Shown here: piece after piece, positions 7,566 through 15,132 of the stretch
How the letters are laid out: each line of letters opens with the position of its first letter
Position numbering within the stretch: position 1 is the first letter of the stretch
NCBI GenBank assembly: GCA_964459095.1
Contig: CAYWKL010000013.1
Location: 1 to 26,109 of the forward strand
Origin: CAYWKL01 sp964459095
GTDB taxonomy: Bacteria > Patescibacteriota > Microgenomatia > Daviesbacterales > UBA10151
Length of the DNA stretch: 26,109 nt
Direction of reading: 5' to 3'
Notes under the pieces: model-generated
What the model saw: only the letters and a program-made list of their open reading frames with translations
Told to the model about the DNA's origin: nothing
The model's database searches: none
Position numbers and translations under genes: made by a program

Positions 7566-8645
7566 CTACCCCTTAACATAAATCCCTCCACCTAGTCCCT
7601 TAACTATACCTAAAATTTCCATTTTTATTAAACTTCCTGAAATTAAAGATGCAGGCTTATCCAAATTTCTGCAGATTTCATCAATGTGTTTTGCCTCAGT
7701 TTCAATTTCCTCCAAAATCTGTTTCTCAATATCACTGAGCTCAAGACCAACTGCAGATTTCATCAATAATGGATCTTTACCCAAATCATTAAGTATATCC
7801 TCAACACTATCTACTAACATCCCTCCTTCTTTAATTAAATCTGAGGGGCCTTTTGATAATCCTGATGTAATAGGCCCTGGGACTGCATAAACCCCTCTTC
7901 CTTGTTCTAAAGCTAATCTTGCTGTGATTAATGATCCAGAATCTGAAGCTGCCTCAGTAACTAAAACAGCTTTAGATAATCCAGAAATTACTCTGTTTCT
8001 TGCAGGAAAATTTCCAGGAAGGGAAGGATATTCAGGTGGGAATTCACTAATCACTAAACCGCCTGAAGCAGCAATTTTTTCTGCGAGTGAAGTATTTTCC
8101 GGAGGAAAAATATTTTTTAATCCTCCTCCTAAGATTGCTACAGTTTTTCCTCCTGCATTTAAAGTTGCTATATGAGCACTTGTGTCAACTCCTCTTGCTA
8201 ATCCAGAAACTATTACAAACCCAGCATTTGAGAGTTTACTTGCAAAATCCTCTGTAACCAGCTTTCCATATCCTGTCATTTTTCTTGTACCAACTATAGC
8301 AATACAGTCTTCTTTTAGAATCCCCAGATTCTTTCCAAAGTAATATAAAACAACAGGGGGGTCATAAATTTCTTTTAAAATGTCAGGCTAACTTTCATCA
8401 AAAATAGTAAAAAATTTAATTCCAAGAGATTTAATAGATTCTAAATATTCAAAAGGGTTTAGAGTCTTTTTAGCATATTCTATTTTTTCTAAAACTGTCT
8501 CAGGAATTCCTAAATTTCTAAGTTCTAAAATTGGAGCTGTCCAGGCTAATTTTGGGTCCTTAAAATAATCTAAAATTTTTTTGAGTCTAATAGGACCTAA
8601 ACCTTCTATTGAGTTTAGAGCTAAAAGAAAAGTATCATTCTCCAT
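7566..8645 (-). pseudogene. dprA: DNA processing protein DprA, interrupted by one in-frame amber codon
   Basis: DprA loads RecA on incoming single-stranded DNA during transformation. The reading frame is continuous from the ATG at 8645 to the stop at 7566 (about 359 codons, normal length) except for TAG at 8388-8390. That codon stands where the family has Tyr in the YP motif before LKEIYDPPVVLYY. Upstream is a helix-hairpin-helix region (SIEGLGPIRLKKIL). Downstream are IVGTRKMTGYGK, SGLARGVDTSAH, AILGGG and GSLITARLALEQGRGVYAVPG of the Rossmann core, then a winged-helix tail. No other lesion is visible. A recent nonsense mutation, a sequencing or assembly error, or amber readthrough would all fit. 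A clean AGGAG precedes the ATG inside the end of mrdA. Confidence 0.88.
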
Positions 8646-8647
8646 AA

Positions 8648-10495
8648 TTATTCTCCTAAGGTTTGTGCAGACTGAGTAGCTATTTGATAAATATCTTTTA
8701 TTAAATTAGTTTTATCATTAGATAAATACCACCTGAAAATTTCCTTAAAAACAGGAGCTGCCACAGATGACCCTTCCCCACCTCCTTCTACTAAAACAGT
8801 TACTGCAATTTGAGGGTTATCTGCAGGGGCATAACCTGAATACCAAGCATGGGTTTTGTTTGTTCCAAACTCAGCAGTACCAGTTTTTCCCGCAGTTTTA
8901 ATTGGGAATGGGAAAAGAGGCCATGCTGTCCCTCCGGTTAGCGGAACTTCTTCTAAGCCTTTTTTAATAACATCTAAATCTTGCTTTGTTAACCCCTCTA
9001 TAATTTTTTTCTCAGGTGAAAATTCCTTAATAACCTCCCCGTTAGATGAGGTTATTTTATGTATGATCCTTGGTGTATAAAGACTTCCTCCATTTGCAAC
9101 AGAGGCCATCATATTATTTATCTGCATTGGTGTTGTTAATACAAACCCTTGTCCAATTGACATATGCAAGGTATCTCCAGGATACCAAACATCTCCTATA
9201 TTTTTTATCTTCCAATCGTTGTCTGGGATAACCCCAAAAAGTTCCCCCGGAAGATCTATCCCTGTTTTTTTCCCAAATCCAAATTTTTGGGCAGTTTCTT
9301 TAATAAGCTTTTCTCCAACAATTTGCCCAAGTCTATAAAAATAAATATCATTTGAGCGTTTTATAGCTTTTACCATATCAACCATTCCTTCCGTCCTACC
9401 ATATTGGTTAAAATACCAATTTGTGAACTTAAATGGTCCAATATTAATTACACCTGTGTCTTCAAATAAAGTTTGCGGATTTATTTTTTTAGAAAGAAGT
9501 CCTGAGGCAGCTGATACTATTTTAAAAATAGATCCAGGTGGGTAAATTCCAGAAATTACTCTATTTATAAATGGGTAGCCAGGCGAGTCTAGATAATCTT
9601 CAACAGACTCTGGGTTAAATGAGGGATATGAAACTATTGCTAAAACCTCCCCTGTATTTACCTCCTGCACTAAAGCTGCCCCGCAACAACTACCTGATTT
9701 TTTAACCGCCTCTTCTAATCTTTTATAAACTAAATCTTGTAAATCTTTATCAATTGTTAAAATTAAGTTTTGTCCTGGAATTGGGGGGGATTCTCTTAAA
9801 ACTCTTAAGTCTTTTCCAGCTGCATCAATTTCAATTACTTGACCCCCATCCTCACCTTTTAAGATCTCTTCATAAGTTTGTTCAACTCCAATTCTTCCGA
9901 TCCTGTCCCCAACTGAATAGTTCTTAAATTTTTCTTCTTTTAACTCTTCCCGTGTAATTTCGCTCACGTATCCTAAAACGTGTGCAAAAACTTCACTATA
10001 TGGGTAGGACCTTAGGCTATCAATTTCCAAATCTTTAAATCGAGGATCCCCTGACACTTCCAAATCCAGTGCTTGGTCTCGAGTTAAATAACTGGCGCTT
10101 TTCCCGTTTCTTTTTTCCAAAAGTCTAAAACCGGGTTCGTTTGCAACAAGAAGTTTTTGGTTTCTATCATAAATAACACCTCTTGGAGCATGTATTGATC
10201 TAATTTTAATCCTATTTGAATCAGCTAAGTTCCGACTCGCTGCCCCTTCTGCTACCTGCAGATGAAAAAGTCGCAAAATTAATATTAGAAAACTTAAAAA
10301 GATAAAAAATAAAAAAATAAAAAGCCTTAAAATGCTAATATTAGGTTCATTTTTTATAATCCTTCCTCCAAGGATTAAAGACTCACTCCATGAAAAAGAT
10401 TCTGTATTACCTTTAAAATGGTTTGTTTTTCTGGAAAATCTAGAAAGAGTGTCTGGAAAAGCTTTTCCAAATTTTTTTCTGGATTTTTTTTGCAT
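8648..10495 (-). CDS. mrdA: Penicillin-binding protein 2, elongasome transpeptidase
   Basis: Class B PBP cross-linking peptidoglycan during side-wall growth. A cytoplasmic basic N-terminus of about 50 residues precedes one membrane anchor (about 55-75, LRLFIFLFFIFLSFLILILR). The PBP dimerisation domain (RGVIYDRN, LLVANEPG, GYVSEI) follows, then the transpeptidase domain. The catalytic motifs are all present: SIFK in YPPGSIFK, SND in KRSNDIYFY, and KTGTAE. The 615-residue length is typical. It sits 2 nt upstream of dprA and 4 nt downstream of mreD in the order mreC-mreD-mrdA, the classic rod-shape arrangement. It is exported and anchored, acting outside the membrane. Confidence 0.96.
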   Translation of the reverse strand: MQKKSRKKFGKAFPDTLSRFSRKTNHFKGNTESFSWSESLILGGRIIKNEPNISILRLFIFLFFIFLSFLILILRLFHLQVAEGAASRNLADSNRIKIRSIHAPRGVIYDRNQKLLVANEPGFRLLEKRNGKSASYLTRDQALDLEVSGDPRFKDLEIDSLRSYPYSEVFAHVLGYVSEITREELKEEKFKNYSVGDRIGRIGVEQTYEEILKGEDGGQVIEIDAAGKDLRVLRESPPIPGQNLILTIDKDLQDLVYKRLEEAVKKSGSCCGAALVQEVNTGEVLAIVSYPSFNPESVEDYLDSPGYPFINRVISGIYPPGSIFKIVSAASGLLSKKINPQTLFEDTGVINIGPFKFTNWYFNQYGRTEGMVDMVKAIKRSNDIYFYRLGQIVGEKLIKETAQKFGFGKKTGIDLPGELFGVIPDNDWKIKNIGDVWYPGDTLHMSIGQGFVLTTPMQINNMMASVANGGSLYTPRIIHKITSSNGEVIKEFSPEKKIIEGLTKQDLDVIKKGLEEVPLTGGTAWPLFPFPIKTAGKTGTAEFGTNKTHAWYSGYAPADNPQIAVTVLVEGGGEGSSVAAPVFKEIFRWYLSNDKTNLIKDIYQIATQSAQTLGE

Positions 10496-10499
10496 ATTT

Positions 10500-10949
10500 T
10501 TAATTTTTAAATTTTAGTTTAACTTGTGGATGTACTATAAATCTTTCTTCCCAAAATTTAATAAGAAAATAAAATGGAATAGAGATAAAAGTTTCAAAAA
10601 TAACCTGCATGAAGCTAAAACTTAAATCCAATATTAAACTTGAAAGCAAAGAAGTTATTAAATATATGATAAATAAAATAGGTAAAAAGAAAATTATATT
10701 GTTATATAAGGGCGATTCTTTAAAGATCTCAATTAATTTAACAGATAAAAGAATTATCATAGGATAAAAACCCATATTAACATTTGATAAAACCCCAAGA
10801 AGTACTCCAAAAATTAAACCTATATAGAGTGTTGATTTTTGAACTGTTATCAAGCTTCTTACAAAAATTAACATTAAACAAAGATTTAATGGAAGTAAGG
10901 TGGTTTGTAAAAGTAAAGCTAAAATTAACCCAAAAATAAAAATTCTCAT
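10500..10949 (-). CDS. mreD: Rod shape-determining membrane protein MreD
   Basis: 149 residues, almost entirely hydrophobic, with about five predicted membrane segments and few charged residues until the C-terminal KFWEERFIVHP tail. Sequence alone is weakly diagnostic. Its place between mreC (stop adjacent to this ATG) and mrdA, its size and its topology identify it as MreD. It would link MreC and PBP2 to MreB filaments at the inner face of the membrane. Confidence 0.88.
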   Translation of the reverse strand: MRIFIFGLILALLLQTTLLPLNLCLMLIFVRSLITVQKSTLYIGLIFGVLLGVLSNVNMGFYPMIILLSVKLIEIFKESPLYNNIIFFLPILFIIYLITSLLSSLILDLSFSFMQVIFETFISIPFYFLIKFWEERFIVHPQVKLKFKN

Positions 10950-11744
10950 TTAATTTGTTGAGATAAAAACAATATCGAGGTTAGTTATATCAATAATGGG
11001 GTCTACCTTTGCCTTCTTAAAAACTTCATTTGACTGCTCCATTACCTCGGTAACTTTACCTAAAACCAAACCTCTTGGAGAGGCTTCTGTGCCTTCTGAG
11101 TAAACTATATCTCCTATCTTTATTGGCTCGTCATGGAGTATTTTATCTATAATAGCTTCAGACCCAAATTGTCCAATAAGCACTCCTTTTGCTCTACCCT
11201 CCTCACTTGAGACAAAAACAGCTATTTTAGATTCTGGGTCTGAGGGAAGTAAAACTCTAGATTGTCTGGGGCCAAGAGAAATTATTTTTCCAATATAATT
11301 ATCTTTATAAAGAACTGGTTGGTTAACTTTAAACCCATCAAGCGAGCCTTTATCAATCAATAAATACCTTGATTCATTTAAACCAATTGGGCGGGCAGGA
11401 ACTAAACTAAAGGTTTGGGGGCTTAGAGAATCTTCTTGTTCAACCATTCCTTCCAGTTCTACTATCCTCTTTTTCAAAGCAGCATTTTCAGAAACTATTT
11501 CAGAAACTTTTGTGTTTAGAATATCATTTTCTTTTGCTGCGTTTCTTGAAATAATAATAAAATCAAACTCTCTTCCAAATTTTATCCCTGTGGAGTAGAC
11601 CCCATATTGGATAGGAGTTGAAATAAATTGGACTATCCCTTTAAATCCTTCTGTTAAATTATAAAAATCAGCAACAAAGATCAAAAGAGAAATCCCAAAT
11701 AGAATTAGATATAATTTAGCGTTTTCAAATAATGCCTTTAGCAT
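10950..11744 (-). CDS. mreC: Rod shape-determining protein MreC
   Basis: Bitopic scaffold of the elongasome. It has an N-terminal membrane segment (LYLILFGISLLIFVADF), a coiled coil (roughly residues 65-105, ENDILNTKVSEIVSENAALK and following) and the beta-rich MreC domain (RYLLIDKGSLDGFKVNQPVL, GKIISLGPRQSRVLLPSDP). The ATG at 11744 is chosen; a TTG 9 nt further upstream (11753) would add three residues. The start lies one base after the stop of a 32-codon HAD-like ORF, which suggests translational coupling. It is the first full gene of the mreC-mreD-mrdA operon. Confidence 0.93.
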   Translation of the reverse strand: MLKALFENAKLYLILFGISLLIFVADFYNLTEGFKGIVQFISTPIQYGVYSTGIKFGREFDFIIISRNAAKENDILNTKVSEIVSENAALKKRIVELEGMVEQEDSLSPQTFSLVPARPIGLNESRYLLIDKGSLDGFKVNQPVLYKDNYIGKIISLGPRQSRVLLPSDPESKIAVFVSSEEGRAKGVLIGQFGSEAIIDKILHDEPIKIGDIVYSEGTEASPRGLVLGKVTEVMEQSNEVFKKAKVDPIIDITNLDIVFISTN

Positions 11745-11745
11745 T

Positions 11746-11844
11746 TTAGTCAATTAATTTAACCAAGTCAGCAAAATCACTTAAGGTAAAATCTTTAGCA
11801 TCCAAAAGTGTTCCATCAACATCAAATAAAATAGCTTTAAACAT
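11746..11844 (-). CDS. Truncated HAD-family N-terminus (32 codons) preceding mreC
   Basis: Translates from ATG 11844 to a TAA at 11748-11746 with the start MFKAILFDVDGTLLDAKDFT. This is the HAD phosphatase motif I (DxDGT), followed by only about 17 more residues. A real HAD enzyme needs more than 180 residues and motifs II-IV, so it cannot be catalytic. It may be the remnant of a HAD gene displaced by mreC, or a retained leader ORF that couples ribosomes into mreC one base later. The extended -10 promoter lies just upstream. Confidence 0.65.
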   Translation of the reverse strand: MFKAILFDVDGTLLDAKDFTLSDFADLVKLID

Positions 11845-11864
11845 AAGAAAAGTTTGTGTCTGAA

Positions 11865-11873
11865 ATTATACCA
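11865..11873 (-). promoter_or_regulatory. Extended -10 promoter of the mreC-mreD-mrdA-dprA operon
   Basis: Minus strand TGGTATAAT: consensus TATAAT at 11870-11865 with the TGn extension. The predicted start is near 11858, about 14 nt before the HAD-fragment ATG. The -35 is weak. Confidence 0.7.
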
Positions 11874-11927
11874 TTGTAACTGTTTGATTAAACCTTAGAT
11901 CTTGTGTTAAAAATTTAAGTTTAAGTG

Positions 11928-13013
11928 TTAAATCGGATATATAACTTTGCCAAAAGGTCCAAAAATATTTCTTCCATCAAAAACCTCTCTTCCTCTTAAA
12001 ACCACTTTTTTTACTCTTCCTTTTACTTTCATTCCATCAAAAGGTGTCCATCCTGATTTAGAAATAATATATTCATTTTTAATCACCCATTCCTCATCTA
12101 AATCTACCTCAACATACTCGTTTACACCCTCCGGGTGTTTTAGCTTTACACCCTTTCTTAAACCAAATATTTTTCTGGGGTTTGTACTAGTTAATTCAAT
12201 CACACGATCCAAACTCAGGCGTCCTTCATTTACAGCATTCAATAAAAGAGGCAAAGTTGTTTCTAAACCTGGAACTCCAAAAGGAGTGGGTTTATTATTT
12301 AATTTTTCTTCCTTTGTGTGTGGGGCATGGTCTGAAGCAACCATATCTATCACATCAAGATTCTCCCAAATATAATCAACATCTTTTTTGCTTGAAAGTG
12401 GGGGTTTCATAATCCCAAAGGGTCCGACCCTAACCAGATCATCCTTAGTCAAAAAGAGATGGTGACAAGAAACTTCACAGGTTATTTTCAATCCTTCTTT
12501 TTCTGCTTTTTTAATTTGATCAATTTCTAAGGCTTGTGAAACATGGCAAACATGCAGCCTGCTACGGAATCTTTTAGCCAGATCAATCGCCTTTTTTAGG
12601 GTCGGACCCTCTGCATGCACCATTAAAACTTTTGTCCTAGGCCAATTGGAGAAAATTAAATTTAGTTCCTCATCAGTTTCTATCAATAAATTCCCAGTTG
12701 TGTGATTCATATAAACCTTTAAGCCCCAAACTTTTTTCTTAAGCTGATCAAAATATTGAACACTTAGCTTGCCACCCCCGAGGTGGAAACCTAAATCACA
12801 ATAGATCCTTCCTTTAGCTAACTTAATTTTTTCTTCAAGTTTTTCAGGAGTTACAATTGAGTCAGGGTTATTGGGCATATCTAAAACAGTTGTATACCCA
12901 CCAACTATTGCAGCTTTAGTGCCAGTTTCGAAATCTTCTTTTTGAATCGCCCCTGGTTCACGAAGATGAACATGGACGTCAACTAAACCAGGGAGCCTAA
13001 CAATCTTTGGCAT
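11928..13013 (-). CDS. pyrC: Dihydroorotase, CAD-like type
   Basis: Cyclises carbamoyl-aspartate to dihydroorotate. The protein shows DVHVHLREPG (HxH metal site), the probable carboxylated Lys in GLKVYMN, MVHAEG, HVCHVS, CEVSCHHLFL and the metal Asp in ASDHAPHT. The C-terminal block (YVEVDLDEEW, SGWTPFDGMKVKGRVKKVVL) closely resembles the dihydroorotase domain of eukaryotic CAD. It is 361 residues and starts almost at the barrel, so it lacks most of the usual N-terminal beta subdomain. Two palindromic elements lie in frame: one encodes VKLKHPEGVNEY before the YVEVDL block, the other HLGGGKLSV. Two 13-bp palindromes also occur. The ATG overlaps the stop of pyrE (TAATG). Confidence 0.95.
   Translation of the reverse strand: MPKIVRLPGLVDVHVHLREPGAIQKEDFETGTKAAIVGGYTTVLDMPNNPDSIVTPEKLEEKIKLAKGRIYCDLGFHLGGGKLSVQYFDQLKKKVWGLKVYMNHTTGNLLIETDEELNLIFSNWPRTKVLMVHAEGPTLKKAIDLAKRFRSRLHVCHVSQALEIDQIKKAEKEGLKITCEVSCHHLFLTKDDLVRVGPFGIMKPPLSSKKDVDYIWENLDVIDMVASDHAPHTKEEKLNNKPTPFGVPGLETTLPLLLNAVNEGRLSLDRVIELTSTNPRKIFGLRKGVKLKHPEGVNEYVEVDLDEEWVIKNEYIISKSGWTPFDGMKVKGRVKKVVLRGREVFDGRNIFGPFGKVIYPI
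12122..12152 (-). repeat. In-frame palindromic element in pyrC
   Basis: A 31-bp copy: TTACACCC, TCC, GGGTG, then TTTTAGCTTTACACC on plus. It is read on minus as VKLKHPEGV and differs from the copy at 16446-16476 by a single base. Confidence 0.9.
12419..12431. repeat. 13-bp palindrome AGGGTCSGACCCT (copy 2)
   Basis: AGGGTCCGACCCT inside pyrC, encoding RVGPF on minus. Confidence 0.7.
12598..12610. repeat. 13-bp palindrome AGGGTCSGACCCT (copy 3)
   Basis: AGGGTCGGACCCT inside pyrC, encoding EGPTL right after the conserved HAE. With flanks it matches the clp copy as GAGGGTCSGACCCTAAA. Confidence 0.7.
12764..12790 (-). repeat. Divergent palindromic element copy in pyrC
   Basis: CTTAGCTTG followed by CCACC (12772-12776), five bases and GGTGG (12782-12786). 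It keeps the TTAGCTT flank and hairpin of the family and is read as HLGGGKLSV. Confidence 0.6.
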
Positions 13014-13690
13014 TAGTTTTTCACACCAAGATATTTATTCATAGCATACAATCTTTGCATTGCATCATTATAAGCTTCTTTCGAAAGCCGTCCCTTTTTT
13101 CTAAACAAGTCCATCATTTTACCCAGTGTAAATGCGAAGTGTAGCTTAAATCCTTTTTTGGCAAGCTCTTTTTCCCCTCCCTGCTGCCTATCAATTAAAA
13201 CCACCACATCTTTTACTTTTATTCCAAAATCTTTTAACACTTTTATTGCCTCAAATTTAGAGTCAGCTTTTGTAATTAAATCATCTATTAAAACTGCTGT
13301 TTTCCCCTTATCCTCTTTTAGGAACCCATCTATTTTTGCTCCACCACCGTGAGTTTTAGCATCAGATCTTGGGGTAATTTGTGGAACACCTAATCTGTCA
13401 GATAAAATTGCAACCATTGGTGTTGCAGAAGTTGGAACATCTGCTAAAAGATCATATTTTAAATCTTTAATTAAATCGCCGTAAACTGCTACAACTTTTT
13501 TTCTCACCTTAGGAAACCTCCTAACCATCCTTAAATCAATATAAAATGGGGCAAGAGGAGCTTCAGGATGTTTCTCATGCAGAACAAATCTGAAGTTTCC
13601 AAATTTAATCATTCCAGAATCAAATAGATCTAGAATTAAATTTTCTTCTTTCTTAGTTAAATTATTTTTAGCGATATTTATTGATTTCAT
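13013..13690 (-). CDS. pyrE: Orotate phosphoribosyltransferase
   Basis: Transfers phosphoribose from PRPP to orotate, giving OMP. 225 residues. Visible features are DLRMVRRFPKVRKKV, the ADVPTSATPM strand, the KTHGGG flexible loop and the PRPP-binding segment AVLIDDLITKADSKFEA. The segment is atypical because the usual DVxTTGxS reads DLITKADS. The tail VVLIDRQQGGEKELAKKG, LHFAFTLGKMMDL resembles the OPRT half of eukaryotic UMP synthase. It overlaps pyrF by 23 nt and pyrC by one nt, so the three are one translationally coupled unit. Confidence 0.93.
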   Translation of the reverse strand: MKSINIAKNNLTKKEENLILDLFDSGMIKFGNFRFVLHEKHPEAPLAPFYIDLRMVRRFPKVRKKVVAVYGDLIKDLKYDLLADVPTSATPMVAILSDRLGVPQITPRSDAKTHGGGAKIDGFLKEDKGKTAVLIDDLITKADSKFEAIKVLKDFGIKVKDVVVLIDRQQGGEKELAKKGFKLHFAFTLGKMMDLFRKKGRLSKEAYNDAMQRLYAMNKYLGVKN

Positions 13691-14480
13691 CTTTTATATC
13701 TTTCGCTTTTTCTCTTATCTTTTGGGCAAAATCTTCACCTGAGGATGCATAAATTATCTCTCTTGAATTGTTACATATCAAATTATCTCCCTTTTTGTCT
13801 ACACCTGCTCTAACTGCTTCTTCAGTTTTAGCTCCTTGTGCTCCAACTCCTGCTGTTAGAAAAATAGAATCTGGAAAAATTGCCCTTACATCTTTTAACT
13901 CTTTAGGATAAGTTGCACCCACAAACAAACCTAAATTTTTTTGATTCCACTGCTTTATAATTTCTGCCATTTTTAGGTAGTATGGCTTTCCATCAATTTC
14001 TAAATTTTGAAAAATTCCTGAATCTGGATTTGAAGTTTTTAGAAGAATAATTATTAATTTGTCTTCATATTCAAAAAAAGGTTTTAGGCCGTCTTTTCCT
14101 ACATTGGGAAAAACAGTTACCCCATCTGCACTCCAGTATTCAAAAACTGCTTTTGCATATCTACTCGCAGTATTTCCAATATCTCCTCTTTTGGCATCTA
14201 ATATAATAGGTATAATAGGGTATTTTTCTTGTAAATATTCTAGAGTTTTTTTAAGAGAAGTTAATCCTTCTATTCCATAAGCTTCATAGAAAGCAATATT
14301 TGGTTTATAGCTACAAACTAAATCAAAAGTAGAATCTATAATAGCTTTGTTAAATTCAAAAATGGGATCATCTCTCTCTAATAAATGTTTTGGGAGTTTT
14401 TCTAAATCAGGATCTAAACCAATACAAAGTAAGGAATTATTTTTCTCTACCATGTTATTTAATTTAGCCTGAAAATTCAT
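13668..14480 (-). CDS. pyrF: Orotidine 5'-phosphate decarboxylase, type 2
   Basis: Decarboxylates OMP to UMP. The 270-residue length and LLCIGLDPDLEKLP opening fit the longer type 2 OMP decarboxylases. The catalytic Asp-x-Lys-x-x-Asp is present as LDAKRGDIGNT. Later strands include VTVFPNVGKDGLKPF, LGLFVGATYPKEL and FLTAGVGAQGA for phosphate binding. It lies between the LOG-family gene (ATGA overlap at its start) and pyrE (23-nt overlap), inside the pyrimidine operon. Confidence 0.95.
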   Translation of the reverse strand: MNFQAKLNNMVEKNNSLLCIGLDPDLEKLPKHLLERDDPIFEFNKAIIDSTFDLVCSYKPNIAFYEAYGIEGLTSLKKTLEYLQEKYPIIPIILDAKRGDIGNTASRYAKAVFEYWSADGVTVFPNVGKDGLKPFFEYEDKLIIILLKTSNPDSGIFQNLEIDGKPYYLKMAEIIKQWNQKNLGLFVGATYPKELKDVRAIFPDSIFLTAGVGAQGAKTEEAVRAGVDKKGDNLICNNSREIIYASSGEDFAQKIREKAKDIKDEINKYR

Positions 14481-15046
14481 ACTTTATTTTCTAATTCACT
14501 AATTAACTGATTCACAAGCTCCTTTGTATCAGAGTTAAAAATAATTTTAGCCTTAGATGGCTTGTTTATTTTTTTACTTAAATTTAAAAGCTCATCTGCT
14601 ACCCCACCTGTGTCAGTTAATACTCCAATTACCTTACCGTAATCATATAAATTTGTAAACTCATTTAAAGTTCCCCACCTACCAGAAATGATTATTCCAG
14701 CATCACAGTTTGCAGTTGATGTAACGTTCCTATATTTCATACAAACTAAAGGGTCATGAGCAAATTCATAATCCCTAGGAATGTAAAAAAGCTTTGTAAA
14801 AATTGAGGAATCAAGCCCTGGATTAAGTTCTTCTTGGGTTTTTAGATCAAAGCCTTTAGAAAATCCCCAAACCTCTGCTCCATTCATCTTTGCAGCTTTG
14901 GCTGCTTCATATGGTAGCCCCGAAGATGCTCCAGTAATTACTATGACGCCTCTCTCACCTAACAACCTTCCCACCTCACGGGTACTACTTTTAACTTTCT
15001 CCAAATCCCCTTCGGCAGAGCCAAAAATACCTATTTTAAATTTCAT
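14477..15046 (-). CDS. LOG/SLOG-family nucleotide-binding protein
   Basis: 189-residue Rossmann-like protein of the lysine-decarboxylase-like (LOG) superfamily, which includes nucleoside monophosphate phosphoribohydrolases. It shows IGIFGSAEGD, VITGASSGLPYEAAKAA and the altered signature SGRWGTLNEF in place of the family PGGxGTxxE. The loss of the two Gly before GT makes LOG-type hydrolysis uncertain. It is the first gene of the pyrF-pyrE-pyrC operon, which suggests a job in pyrimidine nucleotide handling or salvage; that is inference from position. The ATG lies 7 nt after a -10, so its mRNA is probably leaderless. Confidence 0.82.
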   Translation of the reverse strand: MKFKIGIFGSAEGDLEKVKSSTREVGRLLGERGVIVITGASSGLPYEAAKAAKMNGAEVWGFSKGFDLKTQEELNPGLDSSIFTKLFYIPRDYEFAHDPLVCMKYRNVTSTANCDAGIIISGRWGTLNEFTNLYDYGKVIGVLTDTGGVADELLNLSKKINKPSKAKIIFNSDTKELVNQLISELENKV

Positions 15047-15053
15047 CTAAAGC

Positions 15054-15082
15054 AATTTATATTTTTAAAAAGGTGGTGTCAA
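15054..15082 (-). promoter_or_regulatory. Promoter of the LOG-pyrF-pyrE-pyrC operon
   Basis: Minus strand consensus TTGACA (15082-15077), 17-nt spacer, TAAATT (15059-15054). The predicted transcription start falls at or next to the ATG at 15046. Confidence 0.72.
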
Positions 15083-15094
15083 TATAGAATTAGA

Positions 15095-15132
15095 GTGATA
15101 CATAAATAAGCTATAGCATGCATGTGTATCAC
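15095..15132. promoter_or_regulatory. 38-bp palindrome between divergent pyr transcription units
   Basis: Outer arms GTGATACA (15095-15102) and TGTATCAC (15125-15132) are perfect inverted repeats. GCTATAGC (15110-15117) is a palindrome at exactly the same centre. It covers a possible -10 (TATAGC, 15112-15117) and the first ATG of pyrD. It is a candidate operator for pyrimidine-responsive control; the regulator is unknown. Confidence 0.5.

Noticed and set aside
8388..8390. TAG reassigned to an amino acid genome-wide
   Set aside because: Several intact genes in the window (def, HD gene, rpmG, mreB) end with TAG at the expected family length.
11947..12375. 142-codon plus-strand ORF
   Set aside because: Antisense shadow of pyrC.
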